Assembly: GCF_037126245.1 (NCBI RefSeq)
Contig: NZ_CP136925.1
Coordinates: forward strand, 1,356,001 to 1,420,000
Reading direction: 5' to 3'
DNA from: Mangrovimonas cancribranchiae
GTDB taxonomy: Bacteria > Bacteroidota > Bacteroidia > Flavobacteriales > Flavobacteriaceae
Length of the DNA: 64,000 nucleotides
In this document: piece by piece, positions 28,657-37,981 of the stretch
How positions within the stretch are numbered: position 1 is the stretch's first letter
Layout of the letters: every line of letters starts with the position of its first letter
Notes under the pieces: model-generated
The model's database searches: none
Seen by the model: the letters and a program-made list of their open reading frames with translations, nothing else
Told to the model about the DNA's origin: nothing
Made by a program: the position numbers and the translations under genes

Positions 28657-29721
28657 ATGGCAGGAAATACCTTCGGAAAATTATTTAAACTCACCACTTT
28701 TGGCGAATCGCATGGTTCTGCAATTGGCGGTGTAATTGATGGCTGTCCAGCTGGTTTAAAACTCGATTTTAAAGCCATTCAACATGAATTAGATAGAAGA
28801 AAGCCAGGGCAATCCAATATCGTAACTCAGCGTAAAGAGCCAGACACCGTCGAGTTTTTATCAGGTATTTTTGAAGGTCAAACCACAGGAACTTCTATTG
28901 GATTTATTATTAAAAACACCAATCAAAAATCTAAAGACTACTCACATATAAAAGACGTTTACAGGCCAAGTCATGCCGATTATACTTACGATAAAAAATA
29001 TGGCCATCGTGATTATCGTGGTGGTGGACGTAGTTCGGCAAGAGAAACAGCTTGTAGAGTAGTGGCAGGAGCCATTGCCAAACAGTTTTTAAGCACCACT
29101 TCAATACATGCATACACCTCTTCTGTAGGCAATATTTATTTAGAAAAACCCTACCAAGATTTAGATTTTAACCTAACAGAAAGTAACGATGTACGCTGTC
29201 CAGACAATGATGTAGCAGCTAAAATGATTGATAAAATTAAGTCTATAAGAAAAGAAGGCGATACCATAGGCGGAACGGTTACCTGTGTTTTAAAACACGT
29301 GCCTGCTGGTCTTGGAGAACCTGTTTTCGATAAACTTCATGCCGAACTAGGTAAAGCCATGTTATCTATAAATGCCGTAAAAGGTTTTGAGTACGGTAGC
29401 GGATTTTGTGGTACTAAAATGAAAGGAAGCGAACACAACGATCTTTTTAATAAAGACGGCAGTACAAAAACAAATTTATCAGGCGGCATCCAAGGCGGAA
29501 TAAGCAACGGTATGGATATTTACTTTCGCATTGCCTTTAAGCCCGTAGCAACAATAATGCAAGAACAAAACACTTTAAATGCTAAAGGAAATATGGTAAA
29601 AATGCAAGGAAAAGGCAGGCACGATCCCTGTGTTGTTCCAAGAGCCATTCCCATTGTAGAGGCTATGGCAGCATTAGTTCTTGCAGATTATTATTTACAA
29701 CATAAAATTTATAATAAGTAG
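28657..29721 (+). CDS. aroC: Chorismate synthase
   Basis: Last step of the shikimate pathway: EPSP to chorismate, using reduced FMN. The 354-residue protein shows the three family signatures: [19 protein letters not shown] (15-33), [17 protein letters not shown] (near 116-132) and the C-terminal [17 protein letters not shown]. Length is typical. Chorismate also feeds menaquinone, whose menC/menE genes are in the same window but a separate operon. Confidence 0.95.
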   Translation: MAGNTFGKLFKLTTFGESHGSAIGGVIDGCPAGLKLDFKAIQHELDRRKPGQSNIVTQRKEPDTVEFLSGIFEGQTTGTSIGFIIKNTNQKSKDYSHIKDVYRPSHADYTYDKKYGHRDYRGGGRSSARETACRVVAGAIAKQFLSTTSIHAYTSSVGNIYLEKPYQDLDFNLTESNDVRCPDNDVAAKMIDKIKSIRKEGDTIGGTVTCVLKHVPAGLGEPVFDKLHAELGKAMLSINAVKGFEYGSGFCGTKMKGSEHNDLFNKDGSTKTNLSGGIQGGISNGMDIYFRIAFKPVATIMQEQNTLNAKGNMVKMQGKGRHDPCVVPRAIPIVEAMAALVLADYYLQHKIYNK

Positions 29722-29744
29722 CAAATACCTGCTTTCGGCTTTAT

Positions 29745-29761
29745 CTTTTATGACATAAAAG
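29745..29761. promoter_or_regulatory. 17-bp palindrome upstream of the symporter gene
   Basis: CTTTTATG-A-CATAAAAG is a perfect inverted repeat, 33 nt before the ATG at 29795 and 23 nt after the aroC stop. It may be an operator; it lacks the stem length and T-run of a terminator. Confidence 0.35.
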
Positions 29762-29794
29762 GATATCGCCTCTATCAGGGCTAAAAAAAATAAA

Positions 29795-31099
29795 ATGAAG
29801 AAACTCGCATTACATTGGCAAATTATTATCGGAATGGTTTTAGGTGTTGTTTTCGCACTTATTATGGCAAATTTTGAGTGGGGAAGCAAATTTGTGACCA
29901 ATTGGATAAAACCCTTCGGAACCATTTTTATAAACCTTTTAAAACTTATTGCCGTTCCTTTAATTTTAGCGTCGTTAATAAAAGGCGTGTCCGACCTTAA
30001 AGATATTTCCAAACTATCTAAAATGGGCGGACGTACAATAATCACCTATATCTTCACAACCATTATAGCCGTTTCTATAGGATTAACTGTGGTAAACATT
30101 GTAAAACCTGGAAAGTCTATTTCTCAAGAAACCAGAACCGAGCTAGTAGAAAGCTATAAAGGCGATGCCGATTCTAAAATATCTGCCGCCGAAAATCAAA
30201 AAAATGCCGGGCCATTAAAAGCGCTTGAAGATTTGGTGCCTAGTAATATTTTTAACGCTGCGAGCGATAATGGCAATATGCTTCAAGTTATTTTCTTTGC
30301 TATTTTCTTTGGCATTGGACTAATTTTAATACCAGAAGAACAAGCCAAACCCGTAAAACAGTTTTTTGATGGCTTTAACGAAGTCATTTTAAAACTTATA
30401 GATCTTATTATGCTAACAGCTCCTTATGGGGTATTTGCACTTTTAGCAGCTTTAGTGGTAGAATCACCAAGCGCCGATTTATTTAAAGCCTTGGGTTGGT
30501 ACGCTCTATGTGTTGTTTTAGGTTTAGCCTTAATGATTTGTGTTTACATCCTTATTGTTTGGATTTTCACCAAGAAAAAACCGTCTTTCTTTATAAATGG
30601 CATTTCACCAGCACAACTTTTAGCGTTTTCAACAAGTAGTAGCGCAGCAACACTTCCAGTAACTATGGAACGTGTTGAAGAACATTTAGGCGTAGAAGAA
30701 GAAGTGGCTAGTTTTGTTTTACCTATTGGCGCTACCATTAATATGGATGGTACTAGTTTATATCAAGCTGTAGCTGCAGTTTTTATTGCGCAAGCTTTTG
30801 GTATGGACTTAAGTTTTGGTGTCCAATTAGGAATTATTGCTACTGCAACTTTAGCATCTATTGGGAGTGCTGCTGTTCCAGGCGCAGGAATGGTTATGCT
30901 TGTTATTGTTTTAGCTCAAGCAGGGATTCCAGAAGCTGGTTTAGCCTTAATTTTTGCCGTTGATAGACCGTTAGATATGTGTAGAACTACGGTTAATGTT
31001 ACTGGAGACGCTGCTGTTTCTATGTTAGTAGCAAAATCGGTAGATAAATTGAGTGACCCTGAAACCAAAAACTGGGATGATAACTATCCTAAAAAATAA
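29795..31099 (+). CDS. Dicarboxylate/amino acid:cation symporter (DAACS family)
   Basis: A 434-residue GltP/GltPh-type transporter. It has the serine-rich hairpin FSTSSSAATLPVTMERVEEHLGV, the NMDGT motif (ATINMDGTSLYQA) and the C-terminal AVDRPLDMCRTTVNVTGD with the substrate-binding Arg/Asp/Asn set. It takes up glutamate, aspartate or C4-dicarboxylates with Na+ or H+. A hydrophilic insert (KPGKSISQETRTELVESY..., about 105-150) is longer than in GltP. The start ATG at 29795 lies 73 nt after aroC. Confidence 0.9.
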   Translation: MKKLALHWQIIIGMVLGVVFALIMANFEWGSKFVTNWIKPFGTIFINLLKLIAVPLILASLIKGVSDLKDISKLSKMGGRTIITYIFTTIIAVSIGLTVVNIVKPGKSISQETRTELVESYKGDADSKISAAENQKNAGPLKALEDLVPSNIFNAASDNGNMLQVIFFAIFFGIGLILIPEEQAKPVKQFFDGFNEVILKLIDLIMLTAPYGVFALLAALVVESPSADLFKALGWYALCVVLGLALMICVYILIVWIFTKKKPSFFINGISPAQLLAFSTSSSAATLPVTMERVEEHLGVEEEVASFVLPIGATINMDGTSLYQAVAAVFIAQAFGMDLSFGVQLGIIATATLASIGSAAVPGAGMVMLVIVLAQAGIPEAGLALIFAVDRPLDMCRTTVNVTGDAAVSMLVAKSVDKLSDPETKNWDDNYPKK

Positions 31100-31315
31100 A
31101 TTATTAATTTCTTTTGTGTCTCCTAAAGGTGTATTTCATGGAAGATTTTTGCATAAACAACTAACAAAACAATTAAAATTCACGCTTCATCGAATAATTA
31201 AGTGTTTTTAAATCAAATGTTTATAAATTAGAGGAAGGAAATTAGAATTTTGTGCCATAATTTTAAATTCTAAATTTCATTTTAGTTTAATTTTTTGGTT
31301 AGTTGTTAAGTTTTT

Positions 31316-31349
31316 AAAAAAGTTCCTTTTCAAAAAAAGGAACTTTTTT
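31316..31349. terminator. Bidirectional terminator between symporter and DCC genes
   Basis: AAAAAAGTTCCTTTT (31316-31330) and AAAAGGAACTTTTTT (about 31335-31349) form a stem closed by a short loop. Its right T-run touches the stop codon of the minus-strand DCC gene. Confidence 0.82.
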
Positions 31350-31765
31350 CATATAAACTTGTTTTTTAATTCTGGCGTTGGAATCATACACGCCTCACGT
31401 TTACCGTACCATTTATATCTATTTTTAGCAATGTAGTCGTAAACCCAATTTCTTATAAATGCAGGTATAATTAAAAATATAGACATTAAATTCCTAGGAA
31501 ACCCTAATTGTGACGCAATTTTTAAAGCTGCTGTAGATTTATGTGTTAAATTCTTAGAGGACGAGTAGAGTAGTATAGAATCTATTTTAGACGTTTCTAT
31601 ATTAAAATCTTTAATAATCTGTTGGCCAACCTCGCTTTGCAATGCCGTAAACATAAAGCGGTTATGCTTATCATGCTTTATAACATATTGCACAGAACTG
31701 TTACAGAGGTTGCAAACACCGTCAAATAGAATAAGTTGTTTATTTTCAGGTAAATTATATGTCAC
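31349..31765 (-). CDS. DCC family thiol-disulfide oxidoreductase (DUF393)
   Basis: A 138-residue protein with the family's namesake motif DGVCNLC (D15, C18, C21) at the start of a thioredoxin-like fold, plus the conserved IDSILLY and STAALKIASQLG. DCC proteins are putative disulfide oxidoreductases without a settled substrate. It begins 1 nt after the mutS2 stop and is clearly in the same transcript. Confidence 0.87.
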   Translation of the reverse strand: MTYNLPENKQLILFDGVCNLCNSSVQYVIKHDKHNRFMFTALQSEVGQQIIKDFNIETSKIDSILLYSSSKNLTHKSTAALKIASQLGFPRNLMSIFLIIPAFIRNWVYDYIAKNRYKWYGKREACMIPTPELKNKFI

Positions 31766-31766
31766 T

Positions 31767-33941
31767 TTATTTAAGTTTTACGGCTTCAACCAATTCTAAT
31801 TTATCTAAAGAAACATTGGTTGTAAACAGCCCATAATTTACTATTGCCTTATTTTTTTCAATTTTATCTATACTGCCAACAGCACGTCCATCTTCAAGTC
31901 GTACACGATCGCCCACCTTTAATTTTGGTTTAGGTTTTGGTGGCTTTAAAGCTGCTTTTTTCTTTTCAGCTTTCTTTTTCTTTCTAATTACTTCTACCTT
32001 TTTTTCAGCCTCTTGTTTTACTTGTTGTTCTTTGGCTTTTTCAACGCGTTTTTCCTTTTTAGATTTTCGTTTACGCTTAGAGTTTTCTATTTGAACAAGT
32101 TTAAACAATTCGTTCATTAAATCACGTTTACGCTTATTTTCAAAGTAGGTTTCAGCTAAATCATTTACTTTTTGTCCCAAATAAATTAGACGTTGATTGC
32201 TATCGTAAAGTTCTTGATAATCTTCAAGTTTTTTTTGAATTCTGGCATTAACTTCTTCTAGTTTATCGGCTTCACTTTGCTTTTTACGTTCGTTTTGCTT
32301 TAAGGAACGTTCGGTTTTTTCTAATTTACTACGCTCTTTTTGAAGTTTCGCAATAGTACGATCAAAACGTACCTTACCACGTTCTATTTTCTTTTTTGCC
32401 TTGTTTATTAAACTGTATGGAATACCATTTTTCTGAGCCACTTCAAAAGTAAACGAACTACCTGCTTGCCCTAAAACTAATTTAAACATGGGTTGGAGCG
32501 AACGTTCGTCAAAAAGCATATTGGCATTTTGCATATAAGGTAATTCGTTGGCTAATATTTTTAAGTTGGAGTAGTGGGTTGTTATAATCCCAAAGGCTTC
32601 ACGTTCGTAAAATACTTCTAAAAATGTTTCGGCCAATGCACCGCCAAGTTCAGGGTCACTTCCAGTACCAAATTCATCTATCAAGAAAAGCGTATTCTTA
32701 TTACATTTTTTAAGAAAATAATTCATTTGCTTTAAACGATAGCTATAAGTACTTAAATGGTTTTCTATAGATTGATTATCGCCAATATCGCTTAAAACTC
32801 TATCAAATAAACACATTCTACTGCGTTCGTGAACAGGAATAAGCATACCTGTTTGTAACATAACTTGCAATAAACCTACAGTTTTTAGGGTAATACTTTT
32901 TCCACCAGCATTTGGTCCCGAAATAACGATTATACGGTTATCTTGTTTTAGTTCTATGGTTTGCGGAAATGTTTTTTCGCCTTTTCTTTGATTGTTTAAA
33001 TATAGTAACGGATGATAAGCGTCCCGCAAAAACAAATCACGTTCGGTTGAAATTTTGGGTAAAACAGCCTGCAACGATTGAGCATATTTTGCCTTTGCAG
33101 AAATAACATCTATTTTAATTAAAAAATCTTGATACTCTTGAAGTAACGAGGTAAAAGGACGAATAAACTGTGTTAATTCTTTTAAAATACGTGTAATTTC
33201 TTCTTTCTCTTCGTATTCTAAATTGTTTAACTCTCTAGTAAATTGCAGCGTAGTTTGCGGTTCTATAAAAACAATACTACCAGTTTTACTTCCGCCTAAA
33301 ATAGCGCCTTTTATTTTTCGCCTGTACATGGACTTAACAGCAAGTACACGCTTGTTTTCGACTACAGATTCTCTAATGTCATCTAAATATTCTAACTCTG
33401 CATAATGGTTTAAAGCCGTTGTAAAACTTTGGTTTATAGTTCCTTTTAGCTTATTTATTCTTTGACGAAGCTCGAAGAGTAGAGGTGATGCATCATTTTT
33501 TATATCGCCAAAACGATCTATAATTATATTTATTTCTTTAATAAGTAGTTTGGTTACTTCGATTTTTGAAGCAAAAGAATTTAAATTTGAATAATATTCT
33601 TCAAATTTTTTAAGAAATAAAACAATCGTATTACATGTTTCTGATACCGAAGCTATTTTTTGAAAACTATGTATTTCTAAAAACGTATTATCAATTTTTA
33701 GTAATTTAATTTCTCTTGTTAATGGCTCGAAATGATGATTTGGTATACGGTTATCGTTATCAAAAGACGCTAAATACTCGTTTGTTAACGCTAAAGAAAA
33801 CAAGACTTCTTCCTGAGTTTTGTAGGGCAAACTTTGTAAAATAGCTTCATTTCCTAAAGCAGTAAGGGCATATTCACCAACTTGCTCTAGTACAGTAGGG
33901 AATTCTAAATCTTGTAATGTTTTCTTATGAATGTTAATCAT
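31767..33941 (-). CDS. mutS2: MutS2-type DNA-binding ATPase, without Smr domain
   Basis: A 724-residue MutS-family protein. The core (about 150-310) leads to the ATPase with Walker A ISGPNAGGKSITLKT (near 339-353), DEFGTGSDPELGGALAE and TTHYSNLK. A long charged coiled coil (about 500-660) and a KOW-like end (VGDRVRLEDGRAVGSI) follow. Typical MutS2 is about 780 residues and ends in an Smr nuclease domain; here the protein stops at VEAVKLK with no Smr motif. MutS2 suppresses recombination or rescues collided ribosomes; without Smr the nuclease step would be absent. Confidence 0.88.
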   Translation of the reverse strand: MINIHKKTLQDLEFPTVLEQVGEYALTALGNEAILQSLPYKTQEEVLFSLALTNEYLASFDNDNRIPNHHFEPLTREIKLLKIDNTFLEIHSFQKIASVSETCNTIVLFLKKFEEYYSNLNSFASKIEVTKLLIKEINIIIDRFGDIKNDASPLLFELRQRINKLKGTINQSFTTALNHYAELEYLDDIRESVVENKRVLAVKSMYRRKIKGAILGGSKTGSIVFIEPQTTLQFTRELNNLEYEEKEEITRILKELTQFIRPFTSLLQEYQDFLIKIDVISAKAKYAQSLQAVLPKISTERDLFLRDAYHPLLYLNNQRKGEKTFPQTIELKQDNRIIVISGPNAGGKSITLKTVGLLQVMLQTGMLIPVHERSRMCLFDRVLSDIGDNQSIENHLSTYSYRLKQMNYFLKKCNKNTLFLIDEFGTGSDPELGGALAETFLEVFYEREAFGIITTHYSNLKILANELPYMQNANMLFDERSLQPMFKLVLGQAGSSFTFEVAQKNGIPYSLINKAKKKIERGKVRFDRTIAKLQKERSKLEKTERSLKQNERKKQSEADKLEEVNARIQKKLEDYQELYDSNQRLIYLGQKVNDLAETYFENKRKRDLMNELFKLVQIENSKRKRKSKKEKRVEKAKEQQVKQEAEKKVEVIRKKKKAEKKKAALKPPKPKPKLKVGDRVRLEDGRAVGSIDKIEKNKAIVNYGLFTTNVSLDKLELVEAVKLK

Positions 33942-34313
33942 TTTAATGTGCTACTTTAAAAAGAAAATTACAAAAATACAGATAATTTGCTTTTGTTAAA
34001 GCTTATTGCACGATAAAGCCCATTTATACCTTGATTTAAGGTATAAAAAATGATCAGAAGAAATATATATGTAAAGTGTTTAAGGTCTAATTTAACTTAA
34101 TAGCTTCTTTTTTACATTAACAAACATTAATTGATAGATATAATTATGCTTGCTTTAGATAAATATTATTCATGAATTAACCACACCTAGAGTGCATTCC
34201 TAACTAGGATATAAAATAATATTTAAATAAACAAGACGTTCTATCTATTAGAGAAGGTTATTGTTAACAACAACAATATGTTAGGATTTTTTTATATGAA
34301 TCTTAACTTTCTG
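33942..34313. other. Gene-free stretch upstream of mutS2
   Basis: About 370 nt with no convincing ORF. It holds a perfect 10-bp hairpin at 34023-34047 (separate entry), a minus-strand -7-like box CAAAAATA at 33971-33978 that could serve mutS2, and AT-rich filler. Nothing else recognised. Confidence 0.6.
34023..34047. repeat. Perfect 10-bp inverted repeat upstream of mutS2
   Basis: TTTATACCTT (34023-34032), 5-nt loop, AAGGTATAAA (34038-34047). It lies 82 nt upstream of the mutS2 start; no T-run follows on either strand beyond the stem, so an operator or RNA hairpin is as likely as a terminator. Confidence 0.45.
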
Positions 34314-34478
34314 TTACTGAAAACTCCCCTCAGGATAGATTTTTGTATCTCCTCTTAAAATTAAAGGTGGTACATTATTAACTTTTTTATTAGTCTTTGT
34401 TTTGTTAGAACTAAAGAATAACAACAAAAAATTAATAACTACCAATACTGTTAAAACAATAGTAATAGTTATAACCAT
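34314..34478 (-). CDS. Micro membrane protein, paralogue of 36832-37026
   Basis: A 54-residue single-helix protein. An upstream TTG at 34511 would extend it, but the ATG at 34476-34478 is chosen because from there it aligns without gaps for 27 residues to the ORF at 36832-37026: VLVVINFLLLFFSSNKT against ALIVINFLLLIFSCNKT. After the helix comes a short basic, proline-containing tail (TNKKVNNVPPLILRGDTK). It lies 171 nt downstream of the YfcC transporter gene on the same strand. Function unknown; the paralogy is the main evidence that it is real. Confidence 0.6.
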   Translation of the reverse strand: MVITITIVLTVLVVINFLLLFFSSNKTKTNKKVNNVPPLILRGDTKIYPEGSFQ

Positions 34479-34649
34479 ATAGGATAGATTTAAAAGCTTA
34501 CTCAAAAACAAATCTAACCTATTTAATTAAAAAAAAAAATAACTATTGTTGTTTTGCGTTATTTAGAATATTGAAAGTTAATATTTTACATTAAACAAAA
34601 ACTAAGATAACGTTTTATTAAATTAACAATTAATCAAAATAAATTGTAG

Positions 34650-36143
34650 CTACAAAACCATAATTGTCAACCATATCATGGTTATAACTGTTAAAATAAG
34701 AACTAAAGGATATACAAACTTTAACCATTTATTAAACCCTATTTTCACCATTGCTAATGATGCTAAAATCAAACCAGTAGGATTTAAGAATGAAAAAATT
34801 CCCATACCATATTGGTAGCAATTAACAATAACTTCTCTACCAAAACCAAATGTGTCGGCTAAAGGAGACATAATAGGCATTGTCAATACAGCCATACCTG
34901 AAGAACTTGGTATAAAAAACGACAAACCACTATAGGCTAATAAAAGAATGTTTGCAAAAACACCTTTATGCAATCCGCTAGTTACTTGAGTAATATTATG
35001 TAATATAGTATCACTTATCATACCGTCTTCCATAATAACCGAAACACCTCTTGCTATACCAATAATTAAGGCTACACCAAGTAAGTCACTAGCTCCATTT
35101 ACAAAGGTTTCAACAAAATGAGCTTCCTTTATTTTACCAATAACACCTATTAAAATAGCGCCAACTAAAAACACTGTTGTCATTTCTATAAACCACCAGT
35201 CTAGTTGAGATACGCCAATAATCATAACAATAAAACATAAAGCAAACACCAGTAAAATTAATCGTAATCTGGGTGTTAAGGCTCGAGTTGTTTCTGTATT
35301 TGTACCAAATAAAGATTCTATCATAGCTTTTTCCTCAAAGACAAGAGATTTTTCTGGATGTGCTTTTACTTTACTAGCATACCTTAAAATGTATATAATA
35401 CATACAGTAGTACATAAAACCAACATGAAAATTCGCCCATATAATCCTGTTGTCCAATTTATACCAGCTGCATCTGAAGCTATAATGGTACTAAACGGAT
35501 TAACTGTAGAACACATTGTACCAACCGAAGTTCCTATATAAATAGCGGCTAATGGCACCATACCATCATATTTTGCAGCTAAAAAAATAGGGATTAAAAT
35601 AGGGTAGAAGGCTATTGTTTCTTCAGCTAGTCCAAATGTTGTACCTCCTAAAGCAATTAAACTAGTTACTAAAATAATTAACCAATATTCATGACCTTTA
35701 AGCTTTTTAGCTAACCAGGAAATACCTGCTTCAAAAGCACCAGTAGTATTCATAATACCAATAAGTCCACCAATAATTAAAACTAGGAAAATAATATCTG
35801 CTGCTTCAATAACACCTTTTATAGGAGATTTTAAAAAGGCTGCTAAGCCTTGAGGTGTTGCCTCTAACTCACGATATGTTCCTGGTACAGAAATAGGTTT
35901 CCAAATATCGCCATTAGTAAATTTTTCTAACGGTATTTTTATGTTAAGCTTTTCTAGAGTTTCGCTCGAGGCAGGAAGGTTTTTTGCATCAGCATTTGAT
36001 TGCTGTATAACAAAAGATTGGCTATTCTTATTGTATTGTAATGTATCGTACTTTCCAGCGGGAATTAGCCAAGTTAGCAAAGCTGCAAAAGCTGCAATTA
36101 TTAATAAAATAGTTTGTGCGGTGGGAAACTTTATTTTTTTCAC
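34650..36143 (-). CDS. YfcC family transporter (ion transporter superfamily)
   Basis: A 497-residue membrane protein with about twelve helices. It starts KFPTAQTILLIIAAFAALLTWLIPAGKYD, the usual opening of YfcC/ArcD-like proteins, with EETIAFYPILIPIFLAAKYDG and the late SGLSFFIPSSSGMAVLTMPIMSPLADTFG. The family includes basic amino acid antiporters and short-chain acid transporters; the substrate is unknown. No arginine deiminase genes are nearby. ung diverges 69 nt away. Confidence 0.85.
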   Translation of the reverse strand: MKKIKFPTAQTILLIIAAFAALLTWLIPAGKYDTLQYNKNSQSFVIQQSNADAKNLPASSETLEKLNIKIPLEKFTNGDIWKPISVPGTYRELEATPQGLAAFLKSPIKGVIEAADIIFLVLIIGGLIGIMNTTGAFEAGISWLAKKLKGHEYWLIILVTSLIALGGTTFGLAEETIAFYPILIPIFLAAKYDGMVPLAAIYIGTSVGTMCSTVNPFSTIIASDAAGINWTTGLYGRIFMLVLCTTVCIIYILRYASKVKAHPEKSLVFEEKAMIESLFGTNTETTRALTPRLRLILLVFALCFIVMIIGVSQLDWWFIEMTTVFLVGAILIGVIGKIKEAHFVETFVNGASDLLGVALIIGIARGVSVIMEDGMISDTILHNITQVTSGLHKGVFANILLLAYSGLSFFIPSSSGMAVLTMPIMSPLADTFGFGREVIVNCYQYGMGIFSFLNPTGLILASLAMVKIGFNKWLKFVYPLVLILTVITMIWLTIMVL

Positions 36144-36212
36144 TAGTAAATATTCTTAAAAAATAAAGATAATACTATTTTAGTATTCCTATTTTAAAAA
36201 CACATAAAATAC

Positions 36213-36878
36213 ATGAATGTTAAAATAAATGACAGTTGGAAACCCTATTTACAAGCTGAATTTGAAAAAACGTATTTTAAAAATCTTGTTTCTTTTATTA
36301 AAAGTGATTATCAAAAACACACCTGTTATCCACCAGGAAGTTTAATTTTTTCTGCTTTTAACCATTGTAGTTTTAATGATGTAAAGGTTGTTATTATAGG
36401 GCAAGATCCTTATCATGGACCTAATCAAGCAAATGGATTGTGTTTTTCGGTTACAGATGATGTTCCACATCCACCGTCTCTTATAAATATTTTTAAAGAG
36501 ATTGAAAAAGATATTCATGTATCTTATCCTAAAAGCGGTAATCTTGAACGTTGGGCAGATCAAGGTGTTCTTTTATTAAACGCAACGCTAACTGTAAGGG
36601 CAGGACAGGCAGGAAGTCATCAAAATAAAGGTTGGGAAACGTTTACAGATGCTGTAATAAAAACCATTAGTGATAATAAAAAGCATGTTGTTTTTTTACT
36701 GTGGGGAGGTTATGCTAAAAAAAAGACTAGATTAATTGATGGTAAAAAACATCATATTTTAACATCTGGACATCCATCACCACTAAGTGCTAATAGAGGA
36801 TATTGGTTTAATAACAAGCATTTTAGTAAAACTAACTCCCTGTTGGAGCAAGATGGTGCTCAGCCAATTTCTTGGTAG
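36213..36878 (+). CDS. ung: Uracil-DNA glycosylase (family 1)
   Basis: Excises uracil from DNA in base-excision repair. The 221-residue protein has the water-activating loop GQDPYHGPNQANGL (63-76, D65) and the minor-groove loop GHPSPLSANRG (186-196, H187), as in all active family 1 enzymes. Length is standard. Its last 47 nt overlap the minus-strand micro membrane protein gene. Confidence 0.95.
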   Translation: MNVKINDSWKPYLQAEFEKTYFKNLVSFIKSDYQKHTCYPPGSLIFSAFNHCSFNDVKVVIIGQDPYHGPNQANGLCFSVTDDVPHPPSLINIFKEIEKDIHVSYPKSGNLERWADQGVLLLNATLTVRAGQAGSHQNKGWETFTDAVIKTISDNKKHVVFLLWGGYAKKKTRLIDGKKHHILTSGHPSPLSANRGYWFNNKHFSKTNSLLEQDGAQPISW

Positions 36879-37026
36879 GTGATGAAACTGTTTTTTTTGT
36901 TGTTAAGAAGTTAGGTAATTTAATGTCGTTGGCTTCACGCTTGGTTGTTTTATTACAGCTAAAAATAAGAAGTAAAAAATTAATAACTATTAAAGCCGAA
37001 ATAATAAATACAATTGTTAACAACAT
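36832..37026 (-). CDS. Micro membrane protein, paralogue of 34314-34478
   Basis: A 64-residue protein starting at ATG 37024-37026 with one membrane helix (LLTIVFIISALIVINFLLLIF) followed by SCNKTTKREANDIKLPNF and a basic tail. The helix and the SxNKT after it match the 54-residue ORF at 34314-34478. It lies 97 nt downstream of the NMT1/THI5-like gene on the same strand and its 3' end overlaps ung by 47 nt. A cysteine after the helix (FSC) could be a lipobox, but the paralogue has serine there. Function unknown. Confidence 0.6.
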   Translation of the reverse strand: MLLTIVFIISALIVINFLLLIFSCNKTTKREANDIKLPNFLTTKKTVSSPTKKLAEHHLAPTGS

Positions 37027-37123
37027 AAATGATTGACAGTTTTTAGCTTACTTTATTATGAATATAACAATTTAATACAAAAAAATGTAGTTTTAATAAT
37101 AATAATAGATGAACAGTCGCTTT

Positions 37124-37978
37124 TTACAGTTTTTTAACCAATTTATTATATGGTAATTGATTACTTATTATACCTAAGCTTTTTAATTGATCTTGAACAT
37201 TCATAATTGTTTTCTCGTCGATAAGCTCTTGAGACCACTCGGTTAAAGACAACCATTCTTGAACATCTTCTAATTTTTGGTTATACCTATTAGCTATAGT
37301 ATTATCGATACTTGGGATTTCTTTAAAATCTTCGGTGACTACATTAACAATATTTAAGATTGATTGCAATTCTTCTGGATGTTGTTCTATAAACTCGTTT
37401 CTAGCAGCAACAACAAAACACGGCCAAGGGGTAGGGCAATTTCCAATGCGTCTAAAAATACCATCATCTACAATGGGTTTTGTTGTAAATTTTTCCCACA
37501 TAAAATAATCGGCAGCACCAGATGACAGCCCTTTAACGGCGCCATCAAGATTTTTTATAACTTCAAAGTGTAAATCTTCTTCTAAATCCCAATTATTATT
37601 TTTAGCATTAATATAAGCCATCAAGTGAGAACCAGAACCATAGCGACTAATAGCAGCTTTGGTACCTTTTAAATCGTTTATTTCTTGATAATCGGAATTT
37701 TTAGCTACATGTATTCCCCAGATTAATGGCGATTTCACAAAAGTTTGTACAATACTACTCGGGTTTCCTTCAACAATATCCTTTATTATACCTTCAGTAA
37801 GAATAACAGCTAAATCTATATCGCCTTTTCTTAACGATTTACACATATCGCCGGTACCACCATAATAATCTTTCCATCTTAGGTTTATACCTGCTTTTTT
37901 AAATGTGCCACTTTTTAGTGCTAAATACCAGGCTAAATTAAAGTGCTCTGGAACACCTCCAACGTTTACTGTTTTCAT
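37124..37978 (-). CDS. NMT1/THI5-like substrate-binding-fold protein without signal peptide
   Basis: A 284-residue periplasmic-binding-protein fold, class II: VGGVPEHFNLAWYLALKSGTFKKAGI, the DLAVILTEG segment, LKGTKAAISRYGSGSHLM and NCPTPWPCFVVAARNEFI. Members normally bind thiamine precursors, sulfonates or nitrate for ABC transport. This one has no signal peptide or lipobox and no permease or ATPase next to it, so it is probably cytosolic. It starts 3 nt after the nucleoside phosphorylase stop. An enzyme or sensor role for a nucleobase-like ligand is an inference. Confidence 0.82.
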   Translation of the reverse strand: MKTVNVGGVPEHFNLAWYLALKSGTFKKAGINLRWKDYYGGTGDMCKSLRKGDIDLAVILTEGIIKDIVEGNPSSIVQTFVKSPLIWGIHVAKNSDYQEINDLKGTKAAISRYGSGSHLMAYINAKNNNWDLEEDLHFEVIKNLDGAVKGLSSGAADYFMWEKFTTKPIVDDGIFRRIGNCPTPWPCFVVAARNEFIEQHPEELQSILNIVNVVTEDFKEIPSIDNTIANRYNQKLEDVQEWLSLTEWSQELIDEKTIMNVQDQLKSLGIISNQLPYNKLVKKL

Positions 37979-37981
37979 AAA

